From the NCBI RefSeq assembly GCF_001654915.1, contig NZ_LXEQ01000048.1: a stretch of DNA of 64,000 nt. One strand, written 5' to 3'. Below the pieces are notes generated by a model that saw nothing but the letters and a program-made list of their open reading frames with translations, did no database searches and was not told the origin of the DNA. This DNA comes from Buttiauxella ferragutiae (lineage in GTDB: Bacteria; Pseudomonadota; Gammaproteobacteria; Enterobacterales; Enterobacteriaceae). A program made the position numbers and the translations under genes. This document shows positions 34,677 through 43,521 of the stretch, piece after piece (position 1 is the first letter of the stretch; every line of letters starts with the position of its first letter).

Positions 34677-35609
34677 CTAACCGCCGATATGACATTGAAA
34701 CCCTAATGACTCTATTTCATTCTTTAATAGTGTCATTTTTTCTTCACTTATTTTTTGAACATCACCCAGCGGATAAATACGGCCTAAAAGCTGATATTTA
34801 TTTTCGCCGTAAGAGTGATAAGGTAATAAATGAATGGTGTCGACATTCGACATTAAGCGGGCAAACTCACCGATACTGCGAATCTCTTCGATATTGTCGT
34901 TTACGCCCTGAACCACCGGAATACGGACAATCACTTTGGTGATAAACGACATTCTGATCAGGTTTTCAAGAATGCGGCGGTTATCCACACCGGTGTTACT
35001 GAGATGCACTGTGGGATTAATCGCCTTGATATCAGCCAGTGCGAGGTCAACATACGGGAATACTTCATCAATCACTTCAGGTTGAGTAAAACCAGTTGTT
35101 TCAATGGCGGTGTGCCAGCCCTTTGCCTTGCACGCTTTCAGTAATTCACGAGCGAACTCCGGTTGTGCCAGCGGTTCGCCGCCAGATAGCGTAATACCGC
35201 CACCTGAACGCCGGTAGAGATTTTCCTCTTTTTGTAATTCACGCATTACGTCAGCCACCGTCATGCGTTTACCTTTCATTTCCAGAGCCTGAGTTGGGCA
35301 AACTTCGCAGCATTTCCCGCACTGAATACAAGCTGAACGGTCAATGAAATAAGGATTGGTGACTGATAACGCTCGCTGCGGGCAAATATCCACACATTTG
35401 CCACAACGAATACAGTCATTCTTTTTAAAGATTAATTCCGGTTGTGGCCGTTGTGATTCTGGATTACTACACCACTTACATGATAATGGGCATCCTTTTA
35501 AAAAAGGAATGGTGCGAATGCCGGGGCCATCATGCAAAGAATAGCGCTGAATATTAAATAACACGCCTTCCATTTGGTCATCGACTTTATTATTCTTCAT
35601 ATTGTTCAC
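34677..35609 (-). CDS. Glycyl radical enzyme activase (radical SAM)
   Basis: A 310-residue radical SAM activating enzyme. The SAM-cluster cysteines are C40, C44 and C47 in CPLSCKWC, preceded by SLHDGPGIRT. Two further clusters follow in a ferredoxin-like insert (DCIRCGKCVDICP and ACIQCGKCCEVCP), as in activases of B12-independent glycerol and diol dehydratases and of choline lyase. GGGITLSGGEPL is the SAM-binding GGE motif. It cleaves SAM to make the 5'-deoxyadenosyl radical that installs the glycyl radical on the dehydratase encoded immediately upstream. Each activation uses one SAM, which links it to the metK copy nearby. MEGVL at residue 13 is a possible alternative start. Confidence 0.95.
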   Translation of the reverse strand: MNNMKNNKVDDQMEGVLFNIQRYSLHDGPGIRTIPFLKGCPLSCKWCSNPESQRPQPELIFKKNDCIRCGKCVDICPQRALSVTNPYFIDRSACIQCGKCCEVCPTQALEMKGKRMTVADVMRELQKEENLYRRSGGGITLSGGEPLAQPEFARELLKACKAKGWHTAIETTGFTQPEVIDEVFPYVDLALADIKAINPTVHLSNTGVDNRRILENLIRMSFITKVIVRIPVVQGVNDNIEEIRSIGEFARLMSNVDTIHLLPYHSYGENKYQLLGRIYPLGDVQKISEEKMTLLKNEIESLGFQCHIGG

Positions 35610-35664
35610 GCCCTAAGCTGTAAATAATAGATGGGTCATATGACCCACCTATTCTATATACTAC

Positions 35665-38202
35665 TTACAGTTGCTGCTCGGTACGGCTAATAATATCGTC
35701 CTGAACTTCCTTCGCCAGAACCACAAATTGCGCACTGTATCCGGCGACGCGCACCACCAAATCCTGATGCTGCTGAGGATTATTTTGCGCTTCCACCAGG
35801 GTGTTACGGTCAATAACGTTAAATTGAACGTGCATCCCTTTTTTGTCGAAGTAGTTTCTCACCAGGCCACTGAAGTGGCGCAAACCGTTTTCCCCAGCCA
35901 AAGAGGATGGCAGGAACTTCTGGTTGTAGAGCGTTCCGTTAGAAGCAATAAAGTGGTCGAGTTTTGCCACCGAATTTGCCGCTGCTGTCGGGCCAAAGGT
36001 ATCTTTACCCTGGCGCGGAGAAACGCCATCGGCCAACGGTTCTTTCGCCAGGCGGCCATCCGGCAGCGCACTCACATCCTTACCAAACAGCACGTTAGCC
36101 GAAACCGGATAGATGCCTGCCTGGAACTGGCCGCCGCGCGGATTGGTGTATTTCTCCACTTCCTGGCAGTAAATCAGCGCACAGCGACGCGCCACGAAAT
36201 CAACATCGTCAATGTCGTTACCAAAGCACGGTGTGTTTTCCAGAATATGGCGAATTTCTTCAAAACGAGAGTTGTTGCCGCTGGCTGCTGGAGCCGCAGA
36301 TACGCTGGCAAGCTGGCGGTAAACTTCATTTTTAATCGCCGCCGCATCAAGCGAGCCGTGGCTATCAATAATGCGTTTTACCACCTCGTAGACGTCTTGT
36401 TCACCCAATGACGATTTCGCTGCCACACTGCCAACCTGATGGCCAAAGTTGGCGTCCAGCGCCCCTTTCAGTTCACTGAGCGTCAGTTTGCGATCTTCAA
36501 ATACCTGTTTCTGGATGGCATAAACCGAGTCGCCGGTATCAGCGATACCAAATGCCTGCGGGCCGGTGAAGTTATAGATTGCCCCACCTTCCTGCAAAGA
36601 TTTACCGCGCCCGATACAGTCATCCACCAATGCCGACAAGAACGGCAACGGGCAACGTTCGCCATGCGCAATATCGACGCTGTTACACGCTTCAACCAGT
36701 TGATGAACAAAGTGCGCCATCTGTTTAGAGAACGCGGTATAGAAATCGTCGATGCTGGTGTACTGGGTCATTTCCCCGGTCACAGGGCCGAGTTGTTTGC
36801 TACCGGCACGCCCGTTGTTGAGGGTGATTTCGAGGACTTTTGCCACGTTAAAGAACGCCGCATCGTGCCAGCCTTCTGTGCGATGTGGTGCTTGTGGTTC
36901 AACGCAGCCGATAATGCAGTAATCACGCGCATCACGCAGCGATACGCCACGGTTTTGTAGCGCCGGGATAATCACTTCATCGTTGTACATTGCTGGCACA
37001 CCCAGCCCCAAACGCACCAGTTCACAAGCACGATACAGGAAGGTATCAGGCGAACCTTGCCAGACGCGAATCGAGAACGACGGTTGCGGCAAGCGAACGT
37101 GGGCCGTCGCTTCCATACACATGTAGCTCAAGTCGTTGGTGGCATCCAGCCCATCTTCGGTCTGGCCGCCCACGCATAAATTCTGGAACACCGCATAACC
37201 GGCAAAGGCCTGCGCGGAGACTTCATCACGCGTTTTATTGATGTCGTTAAGTTTGATCCAGCAGCAGTCCACCAGTTCCTGAGCAAACTCTTTGGAGATA
37301 GCTTGGTCTGCCACCAGATACGGATACATATACTGGTCGAAACGCCCTGGGGAAATAGAGTGGCCGCTGGATTCAATCTGCAACATGCTCTGGATGAACC
37401 AAAATGTCTGGCACGCTTCCCAGAAGGTGGTCGCCCCGAATTCAGGTACCCGCTTACAGTTCTGGGCAATTTGCTCAAGTTCGTGTTTACGCGTCGGGTT
37501 GCTTTCCTGTTGAGCAAGGTGAGTCGCTTCTTGCGCATAACGATGAGCAAAGTTAATCGCGGCGTTATAGCTGATGATTACCGCGCGATAGAACTGTTCT
37601 TTCTTGATGTACCCCGGTTCGCTGCGGTCGAGCGCTTCCAGCGCACGCGTCACTTCATTGATGATGCCGCGAAAACCGATTTTCAGCACTTTGCCGTAAT
37701 CCACACTCACGTGACCTACGCCGCCGTAGAAGTAGTTCCCTACGGTGAACACGCCGCCCGCCATACTCTCTTTGGTACTTTCTGACATATACGATGCCGC
37801 CAGCGAGCTGGTGGTTTTACCCGGCCAATATTTAAAAGCTTCATGCAGGTCTTGGGCGGTTTTTTTCGGAATAATGAAAGGATCGGCAACACGATGTTCC
37901 ATGGTGTCGAATTCTTTTTCTACCCAGTCGTAAGAAAATTCCGGGCAGATTTCTGTAGAGCGCGGGTTGATAGTCACTGCGCCGACAATTAATTCGTCCT
38001 GGCGTATCGTTATCGGTAATTCATTAAATATTTTCTCAACCACTTTTGCCCGGCGCATAATCGCAGGCAATTGTTCACTTTCTTTATATGCTTCGGTTGC
38101 CAGCACTGCACGCTCAGATTCTACATAAGGTTTAGCCTGGAGAATCATATTTTTGAGTCTGGCAACACGGTCGGTTGGATGAGTAAAACCTTTCTCTAAC
38201 AT
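35665..38202 (-). CDS. B12-independent glycyl radical diol/glycerol dehydratase
   Basis: Signature enzyme of the locus, 845 residues. Counting from the ATG gives His164 (GHVSV), His281-Ser282 (GHSIS), Cys433 and Glu435 (GCVEP) and Asp447 (GWHD). These are the same residue numbers as in Clostridium butyricum glycerol dehydratase. The glycyl radical site is Gly821 in RVAGYSA (Gly763 in the clostridial enzyme). Keeping Asp447 and Ser282 argues for a diol or glycerol dehydratase rather than choline lyase. The shift of 58 reflects an insertion at about residues 587-645, with two short amphipathic helices between small-residue linkers, possibly an internal targeting segment. It converts 1,2-propanediol to propanal, or glycerol to 3-hydroxypropanal. 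Oxygen-sensitive. Confidence 0.95.
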   Translation of the reverse strand: MLEKGFTHPTDRVARLKNMILQAKPYVESERAVLATEAYKESEQLPAIMRRAKVVEKIFNELPITIRQDELIVGAVTINPRSTEICPEFSYDWVEKEFDTMEHRVADPFIIPKKTAQDLHEAFKYWPGKTTSSLAASYMSESTKESMAGGVFTVGNYFYGGVGHVSVDYGKVLKIGFRGIINEVTRALEALDRSEPGYIKKEQFYRAVIISYNAAINFAHRYAQEATHLAQQESNPTRKHELEQIAQNCKRVPEFGATTFWEACQTFWFIQSMLQIESSGHSISPGRFDQYMYPYLVADQAISKEFAQELVDCCWIKLNDINKTRDEVSAQAFAGYAVFQNLCVGGQTEDGLDATNDLSYMCMEATAHVRLPQPSFSIRVWQGSPDTFLYRACELVRLGLGVPAMYNDEVIIPALQNRGVSLRDARDYCIIGCVEPQAPHRTEGWHDAAFFNVAKVLEITLNNGRAGSKQLGPVTGEMTQYTSIDDFYTAFSKQMAHFVHQLVEACNSVDIAHGERCPLPFLSALVDDCIGRGKSLQEGGAIYNFTGPQAFGIADTGDSVYAIQKQVFEDRKLTLSELKGALDANFGHQVGSVAAKSSLGEQDVYEVVKRIIDSHGSLDAAAIKNEVYRQLASVSAAPAASGNNSRFEEIRHILENTPCFGNDIDDVDFVARRCALIYCQEVEKYTNPRGGQFQAGIYPVSANVLFGKDVSALPDGRLAKEPLADGVSPRQGKDTFGPTAAANSVAKLDHFIASNGTLYNQKFLPSSLAGENGLRHFSGLVRNYFDKKGMHVQFNVIDRNTLVEAQNNPQQHQDLVVRVAGYSAQFVVLAKEVQDDIISRTEQQL

Positions 38203-38286
38203 AAATACTCCCGGAATGAGTTATTTAATCTAATAGGCTTCAGAGAAATCACCTGCGAGAAGTCATATTCTTTCCATCGCAAATGC

Positions 38287-38586
38287 TCAGAATGTATTAA
38301 CGTCGTCTGTTATTAATCGCATGGCTTCATTAACGGCTGACACTTCGCCAAATATGGCGAGGGTGGTTACGTGTTGCGGGCAACTGCCATGAATTTCCGA
38401 AACCACAACATGCGCACTTTTACTGGCGACATCGGCAAAGAAATAGAGATCGGGTATTGGCAACATCGCCAGGCCAATCGCATCAATGCGAATCGAGTCC
38501 AGACGTGAGCGGAACTCACTGGGCATCCGCCGTTTCAGCATCGCCAGGGTTTCAGGTGTGGGTGCATTAATGATGCGTTTTTTCAT
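38287..38586 (-). CDS. BMC-H shell protein, permuted PduU/EutS type
   Basis: A 99-residue shell protein. Residues about 45-92 (DAIGLAMLPIPDLYFFADVA to VSAVNEAM) align with the second part of EutS and PduU, and the start KKRIINAPTP aligns with RIIQEYVPG of those proteins. This is the circularly permuted BMC-H form. PduU and EutS hexamers carry a small N-terminal beta-barrel closing the pore; the N-terminal strand here is short, so the barrel may differ. AGGTG precedes the ATG. It lies between the aldehyde dehydrogenase gene (11 bases) and the dehydratase gene. Confidence 0.85.
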   Translation of the reverse strand: MKKRIINAPTPETLAMLKRRMPSEFRSRLDSIRIDAIGLAMLPIPDLYFFADVASKSAHVVVSEIHGSCPQHVTTLAIFGEVSAVNEAMRLITDDVNTF

Positions 38587-38597
38587 CTTCTGGCACC

Positions 38598-40109
38598 TCA
38601 GCGCACGTTCAGCGCTTCAACCATCACACAACGGCGATTTCTGGCGAAAGCCCGCGCCGAAGTCAAACCTTCACCGGTCGGCCCGGCAATGGTAAAGGTG
38701 GTGTACCCTTCTCCGCCAACACCCAGTCCCGCATACGACGGCCCATTTTTGACAAAAATAGTGGTCTGGATCTGACGTGCCATTTTGGTGAGTTTGTCGA
38801 CATTGGTAGAGTGCATGATGGCGGTGTGGCGGTTGCCATGTTCGACTTGTACTGCTAATTCAATCGCTTCATCGACGTTGTCGACCCGCACCACCGGAAG
38901 CACCGGCATCATCAGTTCATGCACCACAAATGGATGATGTTTCTCAGTTTCAATTAAGATAACTTTTGTGTCACTCGGCGCATTCACACCCAGTTGTTGC
39001 AGAATGTAGCGGGCATCTTTGCCGACAAAAGCAGTATTCGGGCCCGTGCCTTTTTCGTTCAACACCAGGGTTTGCAGTTGCTGAATCAGTTTCGGGTCAC
39101 ACAGCAAATACGCTCCGCTTTTTTTCATGCAATGAATCAAGTAATCCGCCACCTGGTTCACCACAATCACTTCTTTTTCCGCAATGCACGGCAAGTTGTT
39201 ATCGAAACTGCATCCTTTCACGATGTCGCGGGCCGCTTTTTCAAGATCTGCCGTTTCATCTACCACCACGGGCGGGTTACCTGCGCCAGCACCGATGGCT
39301 TTTTTCCCCGATGACATCACGGTTTTCACAATCGCCGGGCCGCCTGTCGCCACCAGCATATTGATGCGCGAGTCGTTGATTAACGCGTTGGTGTTATCAA
39401 TGGAAGGTTGCGTCACCGTGACGACCATATTGGCGGGTGCGCCCAGGTCTGCCAGTTTGTGGTTAATTAATTCAACCACATACAATGAAACGTTGCGCGA
39501 ACGGGGATGTGGACTGAATACCACGGTATTTCCCGCCGCCAGCATCCCGATGCTGTTATTGATGATGGTTTCGGTTGGGTTGGTGGTCGGCGTTATCGAA
39601 CCAATCACGCCATACGCGGAATATTCGGTCAGCGTCAGGCCGTTATCACCGCTTAACGCGCCGGTGGTGAGGTCTTCCAGCCCCGGTGTTTTAAGCGCCG
39701 CAAGGCGGTTTTTGGTGAACTTATCCTCTATGTTCCCCATGCCCGTCTCTTCCACCGCCATGCGCGAAATTGTCCGTAAAATATCGTCTTGCAGGAAGAC
39801 CTCGCGGATGCCCTGAATAAAGGTGGCGCGGTCGTGCATCGAGCAGTGGCGATACTGAACCTGGGCAACCACTGCCGCCGCAATGGCTTCATCCATTGTG
39901 GCGAAAGCGCCGCTGCCCGCGGTCATTGGCTCGCGAACCACAGAAATTGCAGGTTGCTGTGCCAACGCTTTAGCGATAATCGCATCCAGTGGGTCGCTTT
40001 CCTGCCCGGTTGTGGCAGCAGGTTTGGCCTGTGGAGCGACATCCGGCGTGGTTTTGGTGTACTTACTCAGCACGTTCGAAACCGCCTGAGCAATGTCATT
40101 ATCATTCAT
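38598..40109 (-). CDS. pduP: CoA-acylating aldehyde dehydrogenase (PduP-like)
   Basis: A 503-residue enzyme that oxidises propanal (or 3-hydroxypropanal) to the acyl-CoA with NAD+. The catalytic cysteine lies in NNLPCIAEKE; GGPAIVKTVMSSGKKAIGAG and the PTTNPTET region are typical of PduP and EutE. The N-terminal NDNDIAQAVSNVLSKYT is an amphipathic helix followed by a proline/alanine linker, like the encapsulation peptide of Salmonella PduP, so it should sit in the lumen. An upstream frame would add 45 residues into pduB. I start at 40109, where AAGGAAA precedes the ATG and the targeting helix begins. Confidence 0.93.
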   Translation of the reverse strand: MNDNDIAQAVSNVLSKYTKTTPDVAPQAKPAATTGQESDPLDAIIAKALAQQPAISVVREPMTAGSGAFATMDEAIAAAVVAQVQYRHCSMHDRATFIQGIREVFLQDDILRTISRMAVEETGMGNIEDKFTKNRLAALKTPGLEDLTTGALSGDNGLTLTEYSAYGVIGSITPTTNPTETIINNSIGMLAAGNTVVFSPHPRSRNVSLYVVELINHKLADLGAPANMVVTVTQPSIDNTNALINDSRINMLVATGGPAIVKTVMSSGKKAIGAGAGNPPVVVDETADLEKAARDIVKGCSFDNNLPCIAEKEVIVVNQVADYLIHCMKKSGAYLLCDPKLIQQLQTLVLNEKGTGPNTAFVGKDARYILQQLGVNAPSDTKVILIETEKHHPFVVHELMMPVLPVVRVDNVDEAIELAVQVEHGNRHTAIMHSTNVDKLTKMARQIQTTIFVKNGPSYAGLGVGGEGYTTFTIAGPTGEGLTSARAFARNRRCVMVEALNVR

Positions 40110-40161
40110 GCTGTTAATTTCCTTGCTGCACATAGCTTCACAAGCATTTTGCGCCCGCGGC

Positions 40162-40947
40162 CTAGATATAAGGTTTGGTAGCAGACTGAATCGGTGCGGG
40201 GTCCAGGGTGGCGAGCAGTTGCAACCCGACTTCTCGTGCCGCAATCACTGCCTGACGAACCGCTCCGGAATCACCGGCAAAGGTGAAGATCACTTCGTTG
40301 CTAAAGCTGGTGCCGTTTGCCGGGCTGGCGTAACCAATCGGCTCGATAATGGCTGATTTTGCTGCGGCGTCAGCTATCAATACGCCGATTGCCGCCGGGC
40401 AAGCACAGGTCATACCGAAGGATTTGCCCACCGGTGCACCAAATGCTTTGTTCAACGCGTGGCTGGCGCGTGCGGTGTATTGAAATTCCAGATGGCCTGC
40501 GGGAGAACCGTAAACATCGCCCATGGTGCGGTCGATTTCTGCCAGCGCCACTTCAATGGCACGACGCACGTCAGAAACATCGGTTGCACCGAAAATAATC
40601 AGGCAACCGTGTCCACCACCGCCTTCTGTATCGCGAGCCAGCTCAATGGATAATATTTCGCTGTTGGTCGCTTTAATGGCTTCATCAGCCGCAAATATAT
40701 GTGGCCCTGCCCCAGTACGCGCGCCAAGAATACCGATGGAGCGATATTTCTTGTCGATTTTCATCACTTCATGTAATTGATTATCGACATTGGCAATCAC
40801 CAAACCAATTGTGTGCCCCATTGCAGTGCCAACAAATTCTGTTAAACCACATGCGGGAATATTGGCGGTATTTTTACCCGTTGCACTGACATCAGTCTGT
40901 TTATTCATTACTTCAGATATAATCTGCTCAACAAGATTATCTCTCAT
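40162..40947 (-). CDS. pduB: BMC-T shell protein PduB
   Basis: A 261-residue protein with two tandem BMC domains that forms trimers in the shell face. It aligns along its length with Salmonella PduB: LTEFVGTAMGHTIGLVIANVD, KKYRSIGILGARTGAGPHI, GDVYGSPAGH and SGDSGAVRQAV. The N-terminal helix DNLVEQIISEVMNKQ corresponds to the PduB segment that I recall tethers cargo to the shell. A disordered stretch to about residue 30 follows. GAGGA precedes the ATG. It lies 21 bases after pduA. Confidence 0.95.
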   Translation of the reverse strand: MRDNLVEQIISEVMNKQTDVSATGKNTANIPACGLTEFVGTAMGHTIGLVIANVDNQLHEVMKIDKKYRSIGILGARTGAGPHIFAADEAIKATNSEILSIELARDTEGGGGHGCLIIFGATDVSDVRRAIEVALAEIDRTMGDVYGSPAGHLEFQYTARASHALNKAFGAPVGKSFGMTCACPAAIGVLIADAAAKSAIIEPIGYASPANGTSFSNEVIFTFAGDSGAVRQAVIAAREVGLQLLATLDPAPIQSATKPYI

Positions 40948-40968
40948 GGTCAGTATCCTCTGGCGTTA

Positions 40969-41250
40969 TTAACCGACGGCTTTAGGCAGAATTTTTTCTA
41001 CTTCCATATGGGGACGAGGAATAACGTGGACAGAAACCAGCTCACCCACTTTAATGGCTGCGGCAGAACCCGCGTCAGTCGCGGCTTTCACTGCACCCAC
41101 GTCACCACGCACAATCACTGTCACCAAGCCAGAACCAATTTTTTCGTAACCGACTAAAGTGACGTTCGCCGATTTAACCATGGTGTCTGCCGCTTCAATT
41201 GCAGAAACCAAACCTTTTGTTTCAACCATACCCAGCGCTTCTTGTTGCAT
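40969..41250 (-). CDS. pduA: BMC-H shell protein PduA
   Basis: A 93-residue hexameric shell protein, almost identical to Salmonella PduA through GMVETKGL, KSANVTLVGYEKIGSGLVTVIVR and VHVIPRPH. The pore loop KIGSG is kept, so the pore should pass polar diols and hold back aldehydes as in PduA. It is the major face tile. GAGG precedes the ATG. A 185-base gap separates it from the upstream kinase gene and holds a candidate regulator motif, so an internal promoter may start here. Confidence 0.96.
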   Translation of the reverse strand: MQQEALGMVETKGLVSAIEAADTMVKSANVTLVGYEKIGSGLVTVIVRGDVGAVKAATDAGSAAAIKVGELVSVHVIPRPHMEVEKILPKAVG

Positions 41251-41357
41251 AATGACCTCATGTATTTCATTGGTAATTGAATATACGCAGAGGAATAACC
41301 AATAAGGTTTTTCTTCTGCGCGTAATATATTTTCGTATTACGATACTAGAGATGTCA

Positions 41358-41375
41358 GGACAAAATGTTTTGCCC
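41358..41375 (-). promoter_or_regulatory. Candidate shared regulator motif upstream of pduA
   Basis: On the minus strand this reads GGGCAAAACATTTTGTCC, about 108 bases before the pduA ATG in the widest gap of the gene set. AAAACATTTT is nearly symmetric. It resembles elements before metK (32025-32043) and the alcohol dehydrogenase gene (46112-46125). Confidence 0.3.
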
Positions 41376-41435
41376 GTTAGCTTGATTATTTTGTTTTCAG
41401 GAACGCTTCCAGACAATAAAATCCTGTTTTGGTTA

Positions 41436-42632
41436 TCACAATGAAGAAATAGCGACTGCATCCATCGCGATCATTTTTTCTTCATTCGTGGGTAATACCG
41501 CCACCCACGCGCTATTGGCTGTTGAAATAACCCCACTCAAGCCACCACACATTTGTTGGTTTTTCTTTTCATCGAGCTGTAAACCGAGCACGCCAAGTCG
41601 TTTAACCGTCAATTCCCTGACTAACGCCGAGTTTTCCCCAATGCCACCAGTGAAAATTAATGCATCAAAACGGTGAAGCGAAGTGAGATGCGCGCCTAAA
41701 TGACGAGCCAGGCGGTGCACCATCACATCAATCGCTAATGCCGCACGCTTATTGCCCTGGCGGCGTGCCTCCTGCAAAGTACGGCAGTCACTGGAAAGCC
41801 CGGACACCCCATACAGCCCGGACTCGTTATTCACCATTTTGTATAGCGATTCAATGGATTGCCCGGTACAGGAGGCGATATACACCGCGGCGCCAAAATC
41901 CAGATCGCCACAACGCGTGCCCATCACCAACCCTTCCAGCGGCGTCATCCCCATTGAGGTGTCCACGCTTTTGCCATTTTTCACTGCGCAAACTGACGAA
42001 CCGTTACCCAAATGAGCAATCAGAATGCCGTGATTGGCAGGATCAAGACCAAATGCATTGATAGCTTCGGCGGCAATGTAACGATGTGATGTGCCATGGA
42101 AACCGTAGCGCCGCACTTGATAACGCTCCTGATATTCCAGCGGAATGGCGTAGGTGTAGGCTTCCGGCGCTAACGTCTGGTGAAAAGCGGTATCGAATAC
42201 CGCAACTTGTGTCACCGCTGGCAGCAAGGCCATCGTCGCTTCAATGCCAATCAGATTGGCCGGATTATGTAACGGCGCTAACGCGGACAGTGTGCGGATC
42301 TTTTCAATGACTTCGCTATTGATCGTGACGGACTGCTTAAATTCGTTGCCGCCGTGGGCGACCCGATGCCCTATCGCCTTCACTGCTGGCAACAATTGGC
42401 GCTGATTCAGTTCAGCAAACAAGGCTTGCAACGCACCGGGATGGCTGGCCCCCGGCAGTGCGTGGCTTGATTTATTGCCCTTCTGGTCTTTAAACGTGAT
42501 GCAGGCTTCTTCAAGCCCGAGCTTTTCAGCAAGCCCGGAAAGCACGGGAGCACCATCGTTAAAAGGGATCAGCGAAAATTTCAGCGAGGACGACCCGCAA
42601 TTAATAACTAAAACCAGTGAAGCGTTGGACAT
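41436..42632 (-). CDS. Acetate/propionate kinase
   Basis: A 398-residue acetokinase-family enzyme. VINCGSSSLKFSL, GHRVAHGG, FDTAFHQT, GFHGTSH, HLGNGSS and GGIGENSALVR are all intact. In this operon it should convert propionyl-phosphate and ADP to propionate and ATP, the energy-yielding step that PduW performs in Salmonella. Primary sequence does not separate acetate from propionate preference. No targeting helix is present, so it is probably cytosolic. The ribosome binding site is weak (TGGGATT), and a perfect palindrome lies just upstream at 42657-42710. Confidence 0.94.
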   Translation of the reverse strand: MSNASLVLVINCGSSSLKFSLIPFNDGAPVLSGLAEKLGLEEACITFKDQKGNKSSHALPGASHPGALQALFAELNQRQLLPAVKAIGHRVAHGGNEFKQSVTINSEVIEKIRTLSALAPLHNPANLIGIEATMALLPAVTQVAVFDTAFHQTLAPEAYTYAIPLEYQERYQVRRYGFHGTSHRYIAAEAINAFGLDPANHGILIAHLGNGSSVCAVKNGKSVDTSMGMTPLEGLVMGTRCGDLDFGAAVYIASCTGQSIESLYKMVNNESGLYGVSGLSSDCRTLQEARRQGNKRAALAIDVMVHRLARHLGAHLTSLHRFDALIFTGGIGENSALVRELTVKRLGVLGLQLDEKKNQQMCGGLSGVISTANSAWVAVLPTNEEKMIAMDAVAISSL

Positions 42633-42656
42633 AGTGGTAATCCCAAAGAAAATGGT

Positions 42657-42710
42657 GGATGACGCTTCGCTTATCCCCCTACCGTAGGTCGGATAAGCGA
42701 AGCGTCATCC
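42657..42710. repeat. Perfect REP palindrome inside the microcompartment gene set
   Basis: GGATGACGCTTCGCTTATCC (42657-42676) and its exact 20-base complement (42691-42710) flank a 14-base loop. It is the most perfect copy of the repeat family in this window. It lies between the GlcG-like gene and the kinase gene, which the operon transcript would cross. Confidence 0.75.
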
Positions 42711-42721
42711 GACAACATGTT

Positions 42722-43231
42722 TTATTTGCTGCTCGTTAATACGAAATGTTCGCGGCTAAAACGGCGCAACGTGTTGCTGGCAATAGCCATATCTTGTTCA
42801 ACACTGCCGCCGCTAATGCCGATAGCACCCACTAACGCGCCATTTGCCCAGCACGGCACACCGCCACCAAAACAGCAGATGTCTTTTTCGTGCTGGAGGC
42901 CATACAGGCTGGCACCGGGCTGCACCAGAGGCGCTAATTCGTGAGTCGCCATTTTGAGTGCGATGGCCGTCCAGGCTTTCTGAAATGCAAGGCGCTGGCT
43001 TACCAACAGCGCGTTATCCTGGCTGAAAAAGTAGCGTTGCTGACCGCTGGCATCCACCAAGCTGAAGACGATCGGCAGATCGAAAACCTGCGCTTCGAGA
43101 CAGGCATAACGCCCAAGGGCTGCGGCATCTTCCAGGCTCAGAGAGAGCCGCCGTTCAGGTAACTGGCGCGTAATCGCTGAAGCAATCCAACCATCCATGG
43201 TTGATGACGCTATGTCTGATGGCTGTGACAT
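42722..43231 (-). CDS. GlcG/HbpS-family protein
   Basis: A 169-residue protein of the GlcG/HbpS (DUF336) family, the same domain as the C-terminal half of PduO. VQPGASLYGL, CCFGGGVPCW and GAIGISGGSVEQDMAIA are typical. Some members bind haem or cobalamin-related cofactors; the role in microcompartments is not settled. No adenosyltransferase domain is fused to it, as expected in a B12-independent pathway. The N-terminus (STMDGWIASAITRQL) is helical and could be a targeting peptide. GAGGTG precedes the ATG. Confidence 0.88.
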   Translation of the reverse strand: MSQPSDIASSTMDGWIASAITRQLPERRLSLSLEDAAALGRYACLEAQVFDLPIVFSLVDASGQQRYFFSQDNALLVSQRLAFQKAWTAIALKMATHELAPLVQPGASLYGLQHEKDICCFGGGVPCWANGALVGAIGISGGSVEQDMAIASNTLRRFSREHFVLTSSK

Positions 43232-43243
43232 ATCTGCACCTCG

Positions 43244-43513
43244 TTAAACCTTAGATTCCAGCGCATCGACGATGCCAACCACCGCCGCATCAATCACCGA
43301 ATGGTCTTTGCTGTTGCTCATACGCGCAGAGCTGCCGGTAGTAATAATGACGATTTCACCGTTCCCCGCCCCCACGCAATCCACCGCTACCTGGGCGCTG
43401 CCGGTCGGTTGGTAGTGTTCATCGAGCCGTGCAACAACCAGCAATTTGCAGCCGTTTAATGAGGCATGTTTGGTGGTAGAAACCAACGCACACGTGACTT
43501 TTGCCAGGTACAT
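43244..43513 (-). CDS. pduN: BMC-P vertex protein (PduN/EutN-like)
   Basis: An 89-residue pentameric vertex protein of the EutN/CcmL family. MYLAKVTCALVSTTKHASLNGCKLL and the AVDCVGAGNGEIVIITTGSSAR region match PduN closely. Pentamers cap the corners of the polyhedral shell, and without them shells stay open. It is the only BMC-P gene in the locus, so it should serve every vertex. AGGAGG precedes the ATG. It lies 12 bases before the GlcG-like gene. Confidence 0.94.
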   Translation of the reverse strand: MYLAKVTCALVSTTKHASLNGCKLLVVARLDEHYQPTGSAQVAVDCVGAGNGEIVIITTGSSARMSNSKDHSVIDAAVVGIVDALESKV

Positions 43514-43521
43514 ATTTCCTC

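Noticed and set aside
35671..36411. 246-residue frame on the plus strand
   Set aside because: Antisense to the dehydratase gene, whose active-site residues and family length are all confirmed.
38598..40109. Whole locus as a choline-lyase (cut) microcompartment
   Set aside because: The dehydratase keeps the diol/glycerol-binding residues (Ser282, Asp447), and a PduF-like channel is present.
40110..40244. Longer N-terminus of the aldehyde dehydrogenase
   Set aside because: The 45 added residues overlap pduB in another frame; the downstream ATG has a good ribosome binding site and begins with the targeting helix.
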